From Verrucomicrobiota bacterium (GTDB taxonomy: Bacteria > Verrucomicrobiota > Verrucomicrobiia > Verrucomicrobiales > DEV007): a stretch of DNA of 64,000 nt. A model generated the notes under the pieces. The model had not been told where the DNA came from. It saw only the letters and a list, made by a program, of their open reading frames with translations, and searched no databases. The translations under genes were made by a program, and so were the position numbers. Location of the stretch: assembly GCA_963205275.1 (NCBI GenBank), contig CAUJIH010000006.1:62001-126000 (forward strand). The letters run 5' to 3'. Shown here one piece after another: positions 9,639-18,279 of the stretch; positions within the stretch are counted from its first letter, which is position 1, and every line of letters begins with the position of its first letter.

Positions 9639-10049
9639 ATGCGAATTTTTTCTCTGGTCTGTTCTCTGATTCTCCTCATCATCGGGATCATCTCATGGCA
9701 GGGTTGGGATGCGATGGGATGGCCCCCTGCAGACTGGGCTGCTCCGTTGCCCGTTTTTGTGGGGGGAGCGATGATGACAGGGACTCTTCTATCCTTTCTT
9801 CTGCGGAGAACAGGTCTTCAAATCGCCTTTCTCTCCGCCCTCTGTGGTATAGGTCTCGCCATCGGCAGGATGCTGCCTTCTTGGCTCAAGGAGGCCTTCA
9901 ATCCGTCTGATTTAGACAATCAATTCCTGATTTCGATGGCTGGACTTTGCACCGTGTATGTCCTTCTGTCCGCGATCCGTTTCATCTTTCGGCCTCGTCC
10001 GATTCAGAACGCAGGGGTGGAACCACCGATCCAAGCTGACGAAGATTGA
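9639..10049 (+). CDS. small integral membrane protein
   Basis: A 136-residue protein with four hydrophobic segments: LVCSLILLIIGIISW, a second around the PLPVFVGGAMMTGTLLSFL stretch, a third around AFLSALCGIGLAIG and a fourth around LCTVYVLLSAIRFIF, followed by a short polar tail. The frame is open further upstream, but that part overlaps the PBP1 gene in another frame, so the ATG at 9639 is chosen. It lies 34 bases after PBP1 and probably ends the PBP2-PBP1 operon. No known family recognised; a cell-envelope role is inferred from its neighbours only. Confidence 0.75.
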   Translation: MRIFSLVCSLILLIIGIISWQGWDAMGWPPADWAAPLPVFVGGAMMTGTLLSFLLRRTGLQIAFLSALCGIGLAIGRMLPSWLKEAFNPSDLDNQFLISMAGLCTVYVLLSAIRFIFRPRPIQNAGVEPPIQADED

Positions 10050-10207
10050 GTCTTTCTCGTGAATCTCCAAGTCCTTGGATGCATCATCTCCGAGATCTTG
10101 TTAATTCTCGATTTCTCCAAAAGCAGAGCGACGAAGCGCCCCTGAGCGGAACAGCTTCGCCGCGCTATGTGAAGAGCGAGCCGGTCGGCTCGAGGAAGAA
10201 GATCGAA

Positions 10208-10921
10208 TCAGAACATGTAGCGAGCACCGAAGAGCACCGCACTATCCAGAGTGCTAATCTCAGCCGAGACTTCAAGAGCTACGGAATCGGTGAGATGATA
10301 AAGAACCCCAGGGCAGAAGAGCCAGCCATTCCAGCTACTGCCTAGGCCTGCGTTGGTCTGATTGCGCAGGAGTTCCTGCTCATAGTCGCCCTCGCGGCCA
10401 GTGTAGAGTGCCTTGGCAAACATCTCGAAGCGTCCGGCACGGGCACGAATCCCAGGCCCAAAATAGTAGCCCCAAGAATCGTGATTGTACCAAGGCTTCG
10501 CATCAAAACGAGCGTCCACATGATCAAATCCACCCTCAAAAGTGAGATCGATGCAGCTGGTCAGATGCTTCCTAGCACCGAGTCCCATGCGATAGCGATG
10601 CGTATCGACGCCTACTTCGCCGCATCCGCAGAGCTGGTAAAAATCATGGCTTCCAGAGGAATAGGAACCCGTCAGAAAGAACGCTGAGCCGAGAGACTTT
10701 GAAAATCCGACAGACCAGAAATCCCCGTCATACATGTAGGGGGTATCGAAGGAGTCAATTCCGTATCCGACATTGATGTAGTCGTAGGAAAGACAATTTT
10801 CGGGAGTTATTGGACCGGCGAGTGGAGCGGGGCTTTTTCCGCTGAATGACCAATCACCTGCCCGGACGCCACCAATCGTTACCAAAAGGAGGGAGATGGT
10901 TAAGAGGAGAGCTTTCTTCAT
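10208..10921 (-). CDS. outer-membrane beta-barrel protein
   Basis: A 237-residue protein with a signal peptide (MKKALLLTISLLLVTIGGVRA) and a mature part of alternating aromatic/glycine strands, for example VGFSKSLGSAFFLTGSYSSGS and YYFGPGIRARAGRFEMFAKALY. It ends in an aromatic residue (GARYMF), the usual signal for outer-membrane insertion by the BAM complex. About eight strands would suit its length. Several cysteines (LCGCGE) lie in a likely loop. It is transcribed from an AT-rich upstream region that contains an inverted repeat. Outer-membrane location is a good inference; its cargo or function is unknown. Confidence 0.75.
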   Translation of the reverse strand: MKKALLLTISLLLVTIGGVRAGDWSFSGKSPAPLAGPITPENCLSYDYINVGYGIDSFDTPYMYDGDFWSVGFSKSLGSAFFLTGSYSSGSHDFYQLCGCGEVGVDTHRYRMGLGARKHLTSCIDLTFEGGFDHVDARFDAKPWYNHDSWGYYFGPGIRARAGRFEMFAKALYTGREGDYEQELLRNQTNAGLGSSWNGWLFCPGVLYHLTDSVALEVSAEISTLDSAVLFGARYMF

Positions 10922-10924
10922 AAG

Positions 10925-11060
10925 ATTTTCGAGGGAATGCAGATAATTTATATTGCGAGAAAATTAAATTTTACTAACAATAAAGAAAATTATATTACAT
11001 TTCACAAATCGTCAATATTATTTATAGTTTCAATAATTTAATTTTTATTGAAACCAATTT
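10925..11060. promoter_or_regulatory. AT-rich promoter island with inverted repeat
   Basis: The intergenic stretch upstream of the beta-barrel gene is strikingly AT-rich compared with the coding DNA around it. Inside it a 10-base perfect inverted repeat (GTTTCAATAA at 11027-11036 and TTATTGAAAC at 11045-11054, 8-base spacer) could be an operator, or a terminator for the GH16 gene's antisense side. The rest to 11166 holds no recognisable gene. No specific binding protein can be named. Confidence 0.4.
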
Positions 11061-11166
11061 GATGACGTAATACTCGGCCTGCGGAGAGAACTCGCCTGCC
11101 CGTCAAAGTGAAATCAAAGCGCTTCTTCTCGCTTGTATCGCTCTCGAATCTCTCGGTGATCTCTGA

Positions 11167-11949
11167 CTACTCACCTTTCTTTCTCCAGGCTTTCACATAA
11201 TCGACTTCGAAATCCGCTGGGAAAACAGTGTCCTTCGTCGGTGCTTTCGCCCATCCGCCGCCGATGGCCAGATTGACCAGCAGAAACATCGGCTGATCAG
11301 GGATACTCTCGGCAGAACGGAATCGCAGAATGCCATCGACATACCAGCGGATTTCTCCTGACTCCCACTCGACTGCGACGGTATGGAAGCCCTGGGAAAA
11401 ATCGACTCCTTTGTAATCTCCAGAACGAGAGAGAGAGGGGCCGTCAGGATTCGATGGATTCGCCCAGTGATGGGTGAGGTAAATGCGATCCGGCTCGTGT
11501 CCGAGGATCTCGAGCACGTCGATCTCCGGCGGCCAAGCTGGTGGCTCGGGCAGCATCCAGAAGGCAGGCCACAAACCTCGACCTTTGGGAATCCGACAGC
11601 GAATCTCGAAACGGCCGTATTTTTGTGAAAATTTTCCGGTCGTACTCATCATGCCCGAACGATAATCGCGCTTCGCACCGTCGTAAAAAGCCGGTTCTTT
11701 TTCAGCGCGGATGTGGAGGATGCCATCCGCGATGGAGAACGCTTTCATGATGTAGGCTTGCAGCTCGTCATTGCGTACCACACCCCAAGGATCTTTGGGC
11801 GACCACTTCGTCAAATCGAGACTCTCACCATCAAAGTCATCCGAAAAGGTCAATTCCCACTCTTTCGGATCAAAACCGTCTCCGCTCTGCACGATGACAG
11901 AACTCAACGCAAGAAGAGCAGTCATCAAGGCCAGTGGAATTCGGATCAT
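11167..11949 (-). CDS. secreted glycoside hydrolase family 16 enzyme
   Basis: A 260-residue protein with a signal peptide and the GH16 beta-sandwich. The catalytic signature ExDxxE is complete as EIDVLE, with nucleophile Glu142, Asp144 and acid/base Glu147. The GLWPAFWMLPE strand precedes it, as in laminarinases and other beta-glucan or galactan hydrolases. GH16 enzymes cleave beta-1,3 or beta-1,4 bonds in laminarin, lichenan, agar or carrageenan by a retaining mechanism. The ATG at 11949 is preferred over one 11 codons upstream because the signal peptide begins there. It lies 40 bases after an alpha/beta-hydrolase gene. Substrate cannot be fixed from sequence alone. Confidence 0.9.
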   Translation of the reverse strand: MIRIPLALMTALLALSSVIVQSGDGFDPKEWELTFSDDFDGESLDLTKWSPKDPWGVVRNDELQAYIMKAFSIADGILHIRAEKEPAFYDGAKRDYRSGMMSTTGKFSQKYGRFEIRCRIPKGRGLWPAFWMLPEPPAWPPEIDVLEILGHEPDRIYLTHHWANPSNPDGPSLSRSGDYKGVDFSQGFHTVAVEWESGEIRWYVDGILRFRSAESIPDQPMFLLVNLAIGGGWAKAPTKDTVFPADFEVDYVKAWRKKGE

Positions 11950-11989
11950 ATAAGAAGTTCTTTCGGAATCTGAAAACTGCAAGAGCGAC

Positions 11990-12877
11990 TCAAAAGTCTC
12001 CCTCTCTCCAAGAAATCACCTGCGTTTCTTCGGAAAGCGAACTCTTCGGCAAAATGTGCTGCTCCTCCAGAAAGTGATCGATCTCACCGAGCAAGGCTTC
12101 GTAGGAAACAGGATCCACATTGAACTGATAAAAATCACGCGCTCGTCCTTCAAGCTCGATCAGTCGACAGGGATTCCCCTTCTTCTGCATCTGATCAACG
12201 AAATCCCATGCAATCTCTATCGGCACAAGGTGATCTGCATTTCCCTGTGCGATCAGTAGAGGCGGACATCCGGAATAAATGTGTCGAAACAGAGAGAGTT
12301 CGCGAGCTTCTCCGTCAGCTACTTCCAACAAAGCTGGACAATCCCCCCTATGATCGAAATAAGAACTAAGCATGATTCCCGCGTCCGGGCGCGACACTGC
12401 CAGATCGAGCTGCTCTTCCTTTACTCTCTCCGAATCAATCCCCAGCATCACCGCCGCGATCAGCATCGCACTCACTCCGGCTCCGACAGCGACCAAGCGA
12501 TCCGAAGAGAAGCCCCACTCTTCCGCTGCGGCACGAGCGTGACCGACGGCAGCGCGGATCTCCCCCAATAGATCGGATAGCGTTACATTGCGCGCAAGAT
12601 CCTGCATCCGATGCTCGACCAGTATGCACACGGCACTCCGTGCCGCGTAATGGAGTGCATGAGGGACGAACTGAAGTCGAGCAGCTCCTCCCGAGGCCCC
12701 AGAATAGAAAAATAGCAGTGCAGGAGCGTTTTCCCTCGCCACATCCTTCTCTGGAGCCAAAACATGCATTGTCAGCGGACGTGCACCCGGCGGCTCTGCA
12801 TAAACCACACGATGGGCCTTTTCATCCAGCCATCGCTCGCGATCAATCAGCCATTGGAAAGCAGCTTCTCCACTCAT
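11990..12877 (-). CDS. alpha/beta-hydrolase fold protein, probably catalytically dead
   Basis: A 295-residue protein with the layout of the BD-FAE/hormone-sensitive-lipase esterases: LLFFYSG at the oxyanion-hole strand, DRLVAVGAG at the nucleophile elbow, and NADHLVPIE with the family aspartate (Asp215). The nucleophile elbow reads GAGVS, with Gly134 in place of the serine of GxSxG. The histidine position near the end reads RARDF instead of GHGF. The HGG oxyanion motif is also replaced (YSGAS). So the serine and histidine both seem lost while the fold and aspartate remain. It lies directly upstream of the GH16 gene and may be translated with it. A binding or regulatory role is possible but not shown. 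Confidence 0.75.
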   Translation of the reverse strand: MSGEAAFQWLIDRERWLDEKAHRVVYAEPPGARPLTMHVLAPEKDVARENAPALLFFYSGASGGAARLQFVPHALHYAARSAVCILVEHRMQDLARNVTLSDLLGEIRAAVGHARAAAEEWGFSSDRLVAVGAGVSAMLIAAVMLGIDSERVKEEQLDLAVSRPDAGIMLSSYFDHRGDCPALLEVADGEARELSLFRHIYSGCPPLLIAQGNADHLVPIEIAWDFVDQMQKKGNPCRLIELEGRARDFYQFNVDPVSYEALLGEIDHFLEEQHILPKSSLSEETQVISWREGDF

Positions 12878-12984
12878 TAGCTCAATCAGGCGTGCAGACT
12901 AGATCAGTGACTGGGTATTTCAAGGGTCAAGTCGGTGAGATCAGAAATTCGCAAAATATCGATCCATACGCTATCCTAGAAGCG

Positions 12985-13881
12985 ATGCAGACATTTCGTG
13001 TTCTACTTACCGCCCTTCTGATTTCGACCCTCAGTAATTCGCTCGCCCAAGACCCGATGACGGCTGAATCCGGTGCTGCACAGCCAGATAACAGCCTCCG
13101 CGTCACGCTGGAATCGACCTACGAAACGTGGCGTCGATCCATCGACACAAATGATCTCTCACTCTGGGAGCAGTCCACTGCCTTCTCCCGCCAGATCGAG
13201 ACTAGGAATCGCATCGTATCCCAAAAGATGCCTTTTCCGAAGGCGCTCTTTGACGACCCGATCGGCGCACCGCCTCTAGCCGGACTCATTTCTCTAGGAG
13301 TTCTCTCCACTGGAGACACAGCCACCTCTACCTATTTCGGGAAAATCAATCTCGGAGAAGGCGACGGAGGATCGATCCCTGACAATCTGCTAGTGCTCCA
13401 TTTTCTAAAAGAAGAAGGGCGCTGGCTGTTCGACAATCTTCGGATCGTCAAAATCGGAAATGACGGCGAGTTGCTTTTTCAGATCCGGAATCGAGACTTT
13501 TCCTTTCTGCGAGGAGAGGAATTTCAGCCAGCGAAAGTTCTCCCCCCTATCCCCCAGCCTATCGAGAATCCAGACTTCGTAGCCGAAGCTTGGATCGATG
13601 CGACGGGCTATGAAGTGACGCTCACCGTCAATGGCCGACTCACGGGAACTTTCAAAAACCTGAAGACGACAGAACTTGTCATCGGAGGACTGAGAAAAGG
13701 AGAAAATACGGTAAAGCTCGATATTCAGTCCGCGAAGGCTTCTTCCGGGGGCACTCCCAAGGTCGAAATTGCGATCTATGCGGCCCCCAGTTCAAAGGAT
13801 CCCGCTCAACGCGTGTACCACTATAGTCCCGGCGCGAATGTCCCTCCGACAATCTCGGAAACCTTCGCAACGGGTCAGTGA
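12985..13881 (+). CDS. secreted hypothetical protein
   Basis: A 298-residue protein starting at the ATG at 12985, where a good signal peptide begins (MQTFRVLLTALLISTLSNSLAQ). The frame is open further upstream, but that part lies over the opposite-strand esterase gene and is rejected. The mature N-terminal half reads like an NTF2-like or lumenal domain with many acidic residues; the C-terminal half (from about residue 190) has beta-strand patterns such as GYEVTLTVNGRLTG and a lysine-rich strand. It converges on the PEGA/FGE gene. No catalytic residues recognised and no family named. Confidence 0.75.
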   Translation: MQTFRVLLTALLISTLSNSLAQDPMTAESGAAQPDNSLRVTLESTYETWRRSIDTNDLSLWEQSTAFSRQIETRNRIVSQKMPFPKALFDDPIGAPPLAGLISLGVLSTGDTATSTYFGKINLGEGDGGSIPDNLLVLHFLKEEGRWLFDNLRIVKIGNDGELLFQIRNRDFSFLRGEEFQPAKVLPPIPQPIENPDFVAEAWIDATGYEVTLTVNGRLTGTFKNLKTTELVIGGLRKGENTVKLDIQSAKASSGGTPKVEIAIYAAPSSKDPAQRVYHYSPGANVPPTISETFATGQ

Positions 13882-13912
13882 CGGATAGTAACGGACAGTG
13901 ATAGACTAGTGA

Positions 13913-16135
13913 TCAGTCCCGCATCAGAACGACGCGGAAGCCAATATCATAGCGATCCTTCGACGCTGGCGCAGCAGCCATTCGAGTTCCGATCTCCAGA
14001 TCATACTTGCCCGAACGATTCCAAGCGCCTCCACGCAGCACTTTCCGATCCGTACCTACCCATTCTGGATTCGGGGTGGCACCATCCCTCTGGATTCTCC
14101 TGACGATAGTCTGCGAATACCAGTCTGAAACCCATTCTAGGACGTTTCCGCGTATGTCGTAGAGTCCGAGATCATTCGGAGGCAGAGTTCCGACCGGAGC
14201 GGTAGACAACTGCCGCTGAAACAGGCTAGAAATCGCTCCGTCGAGCTTTTGTCCTGCCACCAAATGATCCCACTCCTCATCACTCGGCAGGCGATAGCGA
14301 TAGCCCGCAGGCAGAGTGCCGAGCGCTTTCTCATGCGAGGAAAGAGCCTCGCAGAAGCGAACGGCATCAAACCAAGTGACGCTATCCACGGGATGATCCG
14401 GTGCTTTGAAATAGCTCGGGTTGTTGCCGCCCAAGCGCTCATACTCCGCCTGGGTAACTTCGTGTGCTCCCGCCCATCCCTTCAGATCGGGAATCCACAC
14501 CATGGGACGGCCGAGACCATTAACGAAATTCCGGCTCGTCACAGGAGTCGGGTCGTACGTCAGCGCTGCAGAGAATCGAAGCTTCGCCCCAGATTCCACC
14601 ATACCGCCGATGGTCGCAGAACGAAAACCTTCCTTGCTCAGTTCATAGCGATGTTCCCCTGGCGGCACGACCGACAGGATCAGTGGAGTCCGACCGAGCG
14701 GCCGCCCATCTGAAACCACCGCTGCCCCCGGAGGATCGCTCTCCAGAGCCACCGATCCGTAATCAAAGCGAAACTCGACCCTGTTTGATTGAGAATCTGA
14801 CCCTGTCTTGTTTTCGGAGGAGGTAGAACCCGTTTCCCCTCCGATCTCCAAGGTTTGCGTTACATCACCCAAAAGCGAATGTCGGGCATGTAGCGTGTAA
14901 TTCCCCTCAGGCAACTCCCATTGAAAAGGAGTCGTCTGCATCCCCCGTCCTAGGCGTCGGTTCTCCAGATACACCTCGGCTCCGGGAGGATCGCTCTCGA
15001 ACGATACCAGCGAGCGCGTCCATTCGAATTCTAAGTCCTGAGTGGCCCCGGCTACGACATCAACCGTGCGATGAATCGGACTCCAGTCACCGTAGCGCAA
15101 TTCGATCCGATGTTTGCCCGCCGTCAGATTTGGAATACTGAGCGGAGTATTTCCGACTCTACGAAAGTTGGCTTCTTTCCCCTCGTCAGAGGCAATCAAA
15201 ACTTCCGCACCAGAGGGATCGCTCGTCAGATTGAGAGTGCCTCGGGCAAACACAGCCGATACAGAAGAATTTCGATTCCTCTCCACTCGCACCTTCTGAG
15301 CCTGTTCAGGAAATCCTGAAATCGACATAAACACCTCATAATCCCCTGGATCCAGCTTATCAATCTTCGCTGGTGTTTGTCCGACCTTAACCAGCTCCTC
15401 CGGCTTGCTCTCACGCGTGCGCACAACCTTGAACTCCGCTCCTTTCGGCTCGCTCACTACTTCGATCTGTCCAGAGCTGGGCTTTAAAATGATTCCCGCC
15501 AAGGCGACTGGGGACTCTCCTTTCACCTCCACCTCGCGGATGATGGGATCAAAACCATCCATCGTGATGGACAATTCGTAGTCCCCGAAGGGTACGGAAG
15601 TGAAGATCGCGGGGCTTTTTTGCTCAGGAGCAGATCCTAGGCGCACGGTGGCACCCGCTGGAACGGTATCCACGCGAACCGTGCCGCGGACTTCCGCCAA
15701 GCGTCGTTCGATCAGAGGAAGGGATGCCAGGGCATCGGCATTGGTCGGATCCACCTCGTGCACGTCTTTAAACAAGCGCAATGCTTCCAGCCAGTTTCCT
15801 GCAGCCACCGCCTCACGTGCTGCGGCGATCATGGGAGCGACATCTGGAGTGGGGGCAGCAGGCTGGATCGGAGTTTCCTTTCGCTCGTCAGACTCTTTCG
15901 AATCCACTCCCTTTTTCTCTTCTTTAATCGGTGTGGCGGGGGCTTCGCTCGGCTGATCTTTTTTCTCTGTCGCCCGAGTTACCTCTCGCGCCTGCCCCAT
16001 GCGCCATCCCAGCCAAGCACCACCCGCCAATGAGACTGTGATCAGAGTGATCCAAACCCACAGGGATACCCTCCTCCTCGGTCTGCGATACGGTCGAGGG
16101 GGTGGCAGATCGATCCTGACTGTGCCGGGATTCAT
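13913..16135 (-). CDS. PEGA-repeat protein with C-terminal FGE-sulfatase-like domain
   Basis: About 740 residues. A basic cytoplasmic N-terminus (PRPYRRPRRR) is followed by one transmembrane helix (about 25-46) and an acidic/lysine linker. Then come a helical segment and five or six PEGA-type beta repeats, recognisable by SDPPGAEV, TVPAGATVRL and SEPKGAEF. The last 200 residues form a formylglycine-generating-enzyme-like domain (EVTQAEYE, PVDSVTWFDAVRFCE, RLPSDEEWDH, LRGGAWN, IGFRVVL). Such domains occur in true sulfatase activators and in many non-catalytic binding proteins. Here the domain is probably periplasmic and attached to a surface stalk. The ATG at 16135 is preferred over one five codons upstream. 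Confidence 0.88.
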   Translation of the reverse strand: MNPGTVRIDLPPPRPYRRPRRRVSLWVWITLITVSLAGGAWLGWRMGQAREVTRATEKKDQPSEAPATPIKEEKKGVDSKESDERKETPIQPAAPTPDVAPMIAAAREAVAAGNWLEALRLFKDVHEVDPTNADALASLPLIERRLAEVRGTVRVDTVPAGATVRLGSAPEQKSPAIFTSVPFGDYELSITMDGFDPIIREVEVKGESPVALAGIILKPSSGQIEVVSEPKGAEFKVVRTRESKPEELVKVGQTPAKIDKLDPGDYEVFMSISGFPEQAQKVRVERNRNSSVSAVFARGTLNLTSDPSGAEVLIASDEGKEANFRRVGNTPLSIPNLTAGKHRIELRYGDWSPIHRTVDVVAGATQDLEFEWTRSLVSFESDPPGAEVYLENRRLGRGMQTTPFQWELPEGNYTLHARHSLLGDVTQTLEIGGETGSTSSENKTGSDSQSNRVEFRFDYGSVALESDPPGAAVVSDGRPLGRTPLILSVVPPGEHRYELSKEGFRSATIGGMVESGAKLRFSAALTYDPTPVTSRNFVNGLGRPMVWIPDLKGWAGAHEVTQAEYERLGGNNPSYFKAPDHPVDSVTWFDAVRFCEALSSHEKALGTLPAGYRYRLPSDEEWDHLVAGQKLDGAISSLFQRQLSTAPVGTLPPNDLGLYDIRGNVLEWVSDWYSQTIVRRIQRDGATPNPEWVGTDRKVLRGGAWNRSGKYDLEIGTRMAAAPASKDRYDIGFRVVLMRD

Positions 16136-16293
16136 AGGACTGCACTGCAAGCGGGGATTACTTTTGAAAAAGAAGATTCCGGGATAAAAATATCCGAGAT
16201 ATTACCGTAGTTTTAAAACCGAGCGATTTACATCGCTTCATTCTTCTTTTCTCAAGTCGGTAATTTGTGACACACAAATATTCATTTTCATAC

Positions 16294-16326
16294 AAAAAAG
16301 GACGGGAAATTCATCCCGTCCTTTTT
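16294..16326 (-). terminator. bidirectional intrinsic terminator after rpsA
   Basis: A perfect hairpin of about 12 base pairs (arms 16295-16306 and 16315-16326, 8-base loop) with A/T runs on both flanks, so it can act on either strand. It lies 54 bases past the rpsA stop and upstream of the PEGA/FGE gene. Its arms contain GGACGGG and CCCGTCC. Confidence 0.85.
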
Positions 16327-16379
16327 GTGATGGATTCTTCTCGACTCTTCGCGAATCGGAGAGTCGGGAGACAGCGATC

Positions 16380-18083
16380 TTACTTTGAGTCTTCGCCCGG
16401 ACGCCATTCTTCGGCGAAGGCCTGATTGAAGGCCTGATCCAGTCCGACGAGATCCGAGCTGGGTCGCAGCGCGTCGAAGGCAGCGCTTTCCATACGGACC
16501 TGCTCCTCAGAGTAGTCGGCAGCCTTAATAGACAATCCAATGCGGCGCTCCAACTTGTCCACTTTGATGACGCGGGCCTCAACTTCGTCGCCGACCTTCA
16601 GCACATCTTTCACCTTCGCGACATGCTCTTCGCTCAGCTGAGAAATATGCACAAGACCATCGATTTCGTCTTCTAACTGAATGAAGGCTCCGAAGCTGGC
16701 GATCTTCGCGACCGTGCCCTTGACCAGATCGCCCACCTTGAACCGATTGTCGATAATGCTCCAAGGATCCTGCTCCAGCTGCTTCATGCCTAGACTGATG
16801 CGCTGATTGGTCTTGTCGATTTCGATCACTACAGCCTCGACTACATCGCCCTTCTTCGCGATTTCGCTGGGGTGATTGATCTTGCGAGTCCAACTGAAGT
16901 CGGAGACGTGGATCATGCCGTCAATGCCATCTTCCAGCTCCACAAAGGCACCGTAGGGAGTGAGGTTCCGAATCTCGCCCTTGATTGTAGAACCGATGGG
17001 GTAACGGGTTTCCACGTTGTCCCAAGGATTGGGTTCGAGCTGGCGAACTCCGAGAGAGATTTTCTGCTCTTCGATGCTGATCGCCAGCACGACAGCTCGC
17101 ACTTCCTGATGCATCGACAGAACATCGCTCGGACGGGTAATCCGCTTGGTCCAAGAGAGTTCGGAAACGTGAATGAGTCCTTCCACACCCTTCTCTAGTT
17201 CGACGAAGGCACCATAGGGAACCAGTTTCGTGATCTGACCGGCCACTTCCATCCCGATGGGGAATTTAGATTCGATTTCCTCCCATGGGTTGGGCTGAAG
17301 CTGCTTCGCACCGAGAGAAACGCGCTCCTTGTCCTTGTCCACATCCAAGATGACCACCTTCACCTTCTGTCCGACGACGAGCATTTCGCTCGGGTGATTG
17401 ATCCGACCCCAGCTCATATCTGTGATGTGCAACAGTCCGTCCATGCCCTGGAGATCCACGAACGCACCGAAGTCGGTGATATTTTTGACCACTCCCTCCA
17501 CCTGATCGCCGATTTTGACGGAGTCAAGGAACTCGGCACGCTGCTCGGCACGCTCGGCTTCGATGACTTCCCGACGACTCAGCACGATATTTTTCCGAAT
17601 ATCGTTCACCTTGACGATTTTGAATTCGTACACATTCCCCACATATTCCGAAAGATCCTTCGGGGGGATAATGTCGATCTGAGAACCCGGCAAGAACGCC
17701 TCCACACCGACATTGACCGTGAGGCCACCCTTTACTACGGACTTAATCTTGCCCTTCACTAGGCCGCCATCTTCGTAGACCTTGAGAATCTTATCCCAGT
17801 TCTGCTTGTGGGCCGCTTTTTCCTTGGAGAGAACGACCATCCCTTCATCATTCTCATTGCGCTCGAGGAGGACTTCAATCTCGTCTCCCACGTTAAATTC
17901 TTCGTCCTCGAACTCGGATACGGGGATAATTCCCTCGGATTTTCCGCCCACATCGACGACGACGACCTGAGGGCGAATTTCTATGATCGTTCCACGTACA
18001 ATGGAATTCTCGCGGTTAAGGTGAAAGCTTTCGTCGATCAGTTTCAGCAGGTCCTGATCATCTTGAGTTAGGGTTCTTGACAT
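16380..18083 (-). CDS. rpsA: 30S ribosomal protein S1
   Basis: A 567-residue protein with six S1/OB-fold repeats, close to the length of E. coli S1. The first two domains (about 28-180) are the divergent ribosome-docking ones. The last four carry the RNA-binding pattern GAFVxL...GLxHISxLSW, as in GAFVDLQGMDGLLHITDMSW and GAFVELEKGVEGLIHVSELSW. It binds mRNA 5' regions and helps the 30S subunit initiate, which matters in genomes where Shine-Dalgarno sites are weak, as many seem to be here. It lies downstream of DUF58 but with about 200 bases of leader, so it probably has its own promoter. Confidence 0.97.
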   Translation of the reverse strand: MSRTLTQDDQDLLKLIDESFHLNRENSIVRGTIIEIRPQVVVVDVGGKSEGIIPVSEFEDEEFNVGDEIEVLLERNENDEGMVVLSKEKAAHKQNWDKILKVYEDGGLVKGKIKSVVKGGLTVNVGVEAFLPGSQIDIIPPKDLSEYVGNVYEFKIVKVNDIRKNIVLSRREVIEAERAEQRAEFLDSVKIGDQVEGVVKNITDFGAFVDLQGMDGLLHITDMSWGRINHPSEMLVVGQKVKVVILDVDKDKERVSLGAKQLQPNPWEEIESKFPIGMEVAGQITKLVPYGAFVELEKGVEGLIHVSELSWTKRITRPSDVLSMHQEVRAVVLAISIEEQKISLGVRQLEPNPWDNVETRYPIGSTIKGEIRNLTPYGAFVELEDGIDGMIHVSDFSWTRKINHPSEIAKKGDVVEAVVIEIDKTNQRISLGMKQLEQDPWSIIDNRFKVGDLVKGTVAKIASFGAFIQLEDEIDGLVHISQLSEEHVAKVKDVLKVGDEVEARVIKVDKLERRIGLSIKAADYSEEQVRMESAAFDALRPSSDLVGLDQAFNQAFAEEWRPGEDSK

Positions 18084-18279
18084 GGATGGATAAGTTTAGG
18101 GTTCGGTTGTTCGGTTAAGAATTTTCCAACATTGCTCCGAGAAAGCCCGATCGTCCGTGGAGCGCCTGCGACGGCGGGAGGGCGGGAATTTACCGGAAAG
18201 TATTCGGATCACAAGTCTTTTTCCTCTGGAAAGCACCGACAGTCACCCGAGCAATCATCTCCCTAGGAGCTGCTCCGCA
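18084..18279. other. rpsA leader region, no gene seen
   Basis: The roughly 195 bases between the DUF58 stop and the S1 start hold no open frame that looks coding. The middle is GC-rich with imperfect GC hairpins (around 18160-18190). In other bacteria S1 represses its own mRNA through the leader, and this stretch would be the place for such control, but no specific structure can be claimed. Confidence 0.35.

Noticed and set aside
10179-10194. CGAGCCG/CGGCTCG hairpin after the beta-barrel gene
   Set aside because: Only seven base pairs with a two-base loop and no T-run on either side, so it was not called a terminator.
10046-10345. 99-residue plus-strand frame
   Set aside because: Its second half lies opposite the beta-barrel gene and there is no recognisable domain; overlap of its start with the membrane protein stop is not persuasive.
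12640-12984. Upstream extension of the secreted protein at 12985
   Set aside because: It overlaps the opposite-strand esterase-like gene and removes the signal peptide from the N-terminus.
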